A stretch of 64,000 bases of DNA from Flavobacterium frigoris (GTDB lineage: Bacteria > Bacteroidota > Bacteroidia > Flavobacteriales > Flavobacteriaceae). A program made the position numbers and the translations under genes. Positions 61,064 to 64,000 of the stretch are shown piece by piece; positions within the stretch are counted from its first letter, which is position 1; each line of letters begins with the position of its first letter. The stretch spans positions 248,001-312,000 of the forward strand of contig NZ_FOFZ01000002.1 of the NCBI RefSeq assembly GCF_900111075.1. Reading direction: 5' to 3'. The notes under the pieces were generated by a model. The model had not been told where the DNA came from, made no database searches, and saw only the letters and a program-made list of their open reading frames with translations.

Positions 61064-62824
61064 ATGAAGTTTTTAGGAAATGTATTGGCGACCATCATTG
61101 GTCTATTTATTTTTTTCATGCTGTTCTTTTTTGGAGTACTAATTATCGGGGCAATCTTTGGAGGCGATAGCGAAGCAATAACAGTCAAAAATAATTCTGT
61201 AATCGAATTAAATCTCGAAGACATAAAATACGACTATGCTGGAAAATACGAAGACCCATGGATCACTATTTTTACAGATAAAAAAAGCGTCGGACTCACT
61301 GATGTTATCAAAGCGATAGAAGAAGCTAAAACGGACAATGATATCAAAGGGATATCCATCTTGAATAACGAATCTACACTAGGGATGGCGCAAAGTAAAG
61401 CCTTGAGAGATGAATTAGAAAGTTTTAAGAAGTCAGGGAAGTTTGTAATGGCCTACGCCAATTCCTACACCCAGAAAGAATACTACCTGAATTCAGTTGC
61501 CAATCCTATCTATATAAATCCTGTAGGAGATATGGATTTCAAAGGATTATCTGCTGAACTCATGTTTTTTAAGGACTTTCAGGAAAAAACTGGAGTAAAA
61601 ATGGAAGTAATACGCCACGGAAAATACAAAAGTGCGGTAGAACCTTTTCTTGAAAATGAAATGAGTGACGCTAACAGAGAGCAGGTCACTGCACTGTTAA
61701 ATTCAGTTTGGAATTCAGTGACAGCAGATATTTCAAAAAGTAGAAATATCTCCATTGCTAAACTAAATGAAATTGCAAACGGTCTGCTTGCCCGAACTCC
61801 AGAAATGGCAAAAGAGCAAAAACTCGTTGACATTATAGCCTATGAAGATGTCTATCATGATGCCATCAGAAAAGCGTTAAAAGTAGAAAAAGACGAAGAC
61901 TACAACAAAGTCAGCATCTTTGATTACACTAAAAAGATGACAACTACCAGCGTAAGTACAGATTCTAAAAATCAAATTGCCGTTATCTATGCACAAGGAG
62001 AAATTCAAAGTGGCGAAGGAGATGTTAACACTATTGGGGAAGGATCAATGAGACGTTCTTTACAAGAAGCAAGAAAAAACAAAGATGTAAAAGCGATTGT
62101 ACTTCGTATTGATAGTCCGGGTGGAAGCGCACTTACATCCGATTTAATTTGGAGAGAAATAGAATTAACTAAAAAAGTAAAACCTATCGTTGTTTCTATG
62201 GGTAATTATGCCGCTTCTGGAGGGTATTACATTGCTTGTAATGCTAATACTATTTTTGCCCAAAACAATACCATAACTGGCTCGATAGGCGTTTTTGGAA
62301 TACTACCTAATTTTAGTCAACTAACAACTAAACTTGGTATCCACACAGAGCAAGTAAATACACATGAGAATTCTGCTCGATATAGCCCATTTGTACCACT
62401 AGACGAAAAATTTAAGGCAGTGACTCTGGAAGGCGTAGAACATATTTACAAAACGTTCGTAACCCATGTCGCCGAAGGACGAAAAATGACTTTCGCACAA
62501 GTAGACTCTATTGCTCAAGGAAGAGTTTGGGCAGGTTCAGAAGCCATAAAGATTGGTCTTATTGATAAAATTGGAGGTCTGGACGATGCAATAAAGGAAG
62601 CAGCCGCTTTAGCAAAAGTAAAAACCTACAAAACACAAAACTATCCTGAATATAAAAAAGATTTAAATGATCTTTTGGCCAACTTCCCTTTTGCACAGTC
62701 TAAAGAAGCTTTTATAAAAGAGGAAATAGGAGAAGAAAACTACAAATTATTGCAAGAAATAAAAAAAATAAAATCTCAAAAAGGAGTCCAAATGGCGATG
62801 CCATTTGAAATAAATATACAATAG
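61064..62824 (+). CDS. sppA: Signal peptide peptidase SppA, long (67K) type
   Basis: A 586-residue membrane-bound serine protease that degrades cleaved signal peptides. N-terminal membrane helix (about 7-30). It has two S49 repeats: the catalytic Lys in the first half (IRHGKYKSAVEP, about 184-195) and the Ser in the second (SMGNYAASGGYYIACNA, about 379-395), as in E. coli SppA. It also has LRIDSPGGSALTSDLI (about 347-362). Divergent from folK-dNK; ends at a strong terminator. Confidence 0.96.
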   Translation: MKFLGNVLATIIGLFIFFMLFFFGVLIIGAIFGGDSEAITVKNNSVIELNLEDIKYDYAGKYEDPWITIFTDKKSVGLTDVIKAIEEAKTDNDIKGISILNNESTLGMAQSKALRDELESFKKSGKFVMAYANSYTQKEYYLNSVANPIYINPVGDMDFKGLSAELMFFKDFQEKTGVKMEVIRHGKYKSAVEPFLENEMSDANREQVTALLNSVWNSVTADISKSRNISIAKLNEIANGLLARTPEMAKEQKLVDIIAYEDVYHDAIRKALKVEKDEDYNKVSIFDYTKKMTTTSVSTDSKNQIAVIYAQGEIQSGEGDVNTIGEGSMRRSLQEARKNKDVKAIVLRIDSPGGSALTSDLIWREIELTKKVKPIVVSMGNYAASGGYYIACNANTIFAQNNTITGSIGVFGILPNFSQLTTKLGIHTEQVNTHENSARYSPFVPLDEKFKAVTLEGVEHIYKTFVTHVAEGRKMTFAQVDSIAQGRVWAGSEAIKIGLIDKIGGLDDAIKEAAALAKVKTYKTQNYPEYKKDLNDLLANFPFAQSKEAFIKEEIGEENYKLLQEIKKIKSQKGVQMAMPFEINIQ

Positions 62825-62844
62825 ATAAAGACACTTTAAAAATT

Positions 62845-62880
62845 AAATCCGTTTGATCTCTTTTTCAAACGGATTTTTTA
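62845..62880 (+). terminator. sppA terminator
   Basis: AAATCCGTTTG / CAAACGGATTT hairpin with T6 tail. Confidence 0.9.
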
Positions 62881-62988
62881 TGCTTTTTAAAATCGGAAGT
62901 ACAAGGGAATTTATCTCTATATTCGATAAAAAAATAAGCAATCTATCATTTATGAAAACTTTAGAGTCTGACTAATTCATTAAAATGG

Positions 62989-62996
62989 TATTTTTG
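62989..62996 (+). promoter_or_regulatory. Putative -7 element for the AsmA-like gene
   Basis: TATTTTTG, 57 bases before the ATG at 63054. Confidence 0.4.
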
Positions 62997-63053
62997 TAAT
63001 AAATTACGGCAACATATTTGCTATATAACCAGTAAACAAAACATCTAAAACAT

Positions 63054-64000
63054 ATGTTAAGTAAAATTTTAAAAATAGTTGGAAGTATACTTATTCTACT
63101 AGCAGTAACCTTATTTGCAGTTCCTTATTTTTTCAAAGATCAAATAAAAGCAAAAATTACAGAGGCGATAAATAAAAAAGTAGATGCCAACGTCAGTTTT
63201 ATAGATGCTGATTTGAGTCTCTTTAAAAACTTCCCCAATGCTAATGTTACTTTATACCAGTTGAACATTATAAATAAAGCACCTTTTAAAGGTGACACTT
63301 TAGTATCAATCGAAGAAATAGATTTGAAAATGTCTATTAAAGAACTTTTTAAAGGGAAAGACGAAGCCATGGACATTCAAGGAATAGCCACAAAAAACGG
63401 TATGATAAATATTCTTTTCAATAAAGACGGAATAGGAAATTATGACATTGCTATAAAAAACGAAGAGACTAGTGCAGGCAAACCCTTAAAATTAAATATT
63501 CAAAAGTATGAAATTGAGAACTTCAAGTTCAAGTACTTTGACGAAAGTTCAAAAATAAAAATGGTGATTGACAGTATAAACCATGAAGGAACTGGCGACT
63601 TTGCAGCATCAAAATTAGATTTGGTCACAAAATCAACTGCAAAAATCACCCTTGACATGGATAAAGTCAACTACATGAAAAATGTTCCGGTAACATTAGA
63701 CGCCGTTTTAGGTATTGATTTAGACAAAAGCAAATATACTTTCAAAGAAAACAAAGCATTAATCAATCAATTACCGCTAGAATTTGATGGGTTTATTCAA
63801 CTTGTTGAGGCTGGTCAGGAATATGATTTAAAATTTAAAACACCTACATCGTCCTTTAAAAATTTCCTTGGAATTATCCCGGCAGTTTACGCCGCAAATT
63901 TAGATAACGTAAAGACAACAGGTGATTTTACCGTTGTTGGTTTCGCAAAAGGATTGTATTCAGATACAACGGTACCAAAATTCAATATCGACATCGCTTC
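63054..64000 (+). CDS. AsmA-family outer-membrane biogenesis/lipid transport protein (partial, runs off the right edge)
   Basis: The first 315 residues are visible, starting MLSKILKIVGSILILLAVTL. One N-terminal membrane helix (about 6-26) is followed by AsmA N-domain features: KITEAINKKVDANVSFIDADLSLFKNFPNANVTL (about 34-67), then repeated beta strands with INILFNKDGIGNYDI. AsmA-like proteins are thought to bridge the envelope and move phospholipids. The C-terminal part is outside the window. Confidence 0.85.
   Translation, partial: MLSKILKIVGSILILLAVTLFAVPYFFKDQIKAKITEAINKKVDANVSFIDADLSLFKNFPNANVTLYQLNIINKAPFKGDTLVSIEEIDLKMSIKELFKGKDEAMDIQGIATKNGMINILFNKDGIGNYDIAIKNEETSAGKPLKLNIQKYEIENFKFKYFDESSKIKMVIDSINHEGTGDFAASKLDLVTKSTAKITLDMDKVNYMKNVPVTLDAVLGIDLDKSKYTFKENKALINQLPLEFDGFIQLVEAGQEYDLKFKTPTSSFKNFLGIIPAVYAANLDNVKTTGDFTVVGFAKGLYSDTTVPKFNIDIA

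Overview
The window is about 64 kb of low-GC, chromosomal-type DNA from a member of the Bacteroidota, most likely a Flavobacterium or a close relative. The main signs are a SusC/SusD pair, a type IX secretion plug protein (DUF5103), DUF5916 proteins, an HPPK-deoxynucleoside kinase fusion, lipoproteins with a Cys directly after the signal peptide, and promoters of the Bacteroidota type (TAnnTTTG near -7, in the best cases with TTG about 19-21 bases upstream). Species cannot be decided from the sequence. There is no rRNA, CRISPR array, prophage or recognisable transposase; most of the content is core genome with a few accessory patches.

Layout. 1-5 kb (mostly minus): the N-terminal part of DnaG primase, an ECF sigma factor / membrane anti-sigma-like / outer-membrane protein operon, and a polyprenyl diphosphate synthase. 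5-10.7 kb (plus): a SusC-SusD uptake pair followed by a secreted alkaline-phosphatase-superfamily enzyme. 10.8-19 kb: rlmN, an O-methyltransferase, a PAP2 phosphatase with TatA, an M1 peptidase with a DUF6702 protein, three tandem paralogous carboxypeptidase-regulatory-like proteins, and pepE. 19.7-20.5 kb: two near-identical tRNA-Gly(UCC) units and a 400-base intergenic stretch that may encode a structured RNA. 20.5-28 kb: an L,D-transpeptidase, two DUF5916 paralogues and gpmI. 28.1-33.9 kb: an accessory operon encoding a secreted leucine-rich-repeat protein, a TetR regulator, an ABC protein with a degenerate ATPase domain, an HlyD adaptor and a TolC-like channel, with a clear inverted-repeat operator over the promoter. 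33.9-43 kb: map, a frameshifted GxxExxY gene inside inverted repeats, a methyltransferase, the T9SS plug, apaG, pruA, rsmG, a fatty-acid desaturase and an aminotransferase. 43-49 kb: purT, a Crp/Fnr regulator, a pirin/OsmC/ferredoxin-like/FMN-reductase cluster and fabD. 49-55 kb: a glycerophosphodiesterase, galE, a DegT aminotransferase, waaA, and small lipoproteins. 55-64 kb: tRNA-Gly(GCC) and tRNA-Leu(UAA), mutS, a DUF1573 protein, an rRNA/tRNA methyltransferase, the folK-dNK fusion, sppA and the start of an AsmA-like protein.

The most interesting material lies in four places. (1) The TetR-controlled LRR/type-I-like export operon, whose only ATPase has non-canonical Walker B, signature and H-loop sequences. 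(2) Three copies of an intergenic element (12.5, 47.7 and 51.5 kb) with conserved ends but different, internally complementary stems. (3) The inverted-repeat-bounded, frameshifted GxxExxY cassette. (4) A primase whose four zinc-finger ligand positions are all replaced. Several further dispersed repeats and palindromes sit in promoters or leaders. Start codons of about ten genes were moved downstream of the longest reading frame, because the longer frame begins inside a promoter or ahead of a clear signal peptide.
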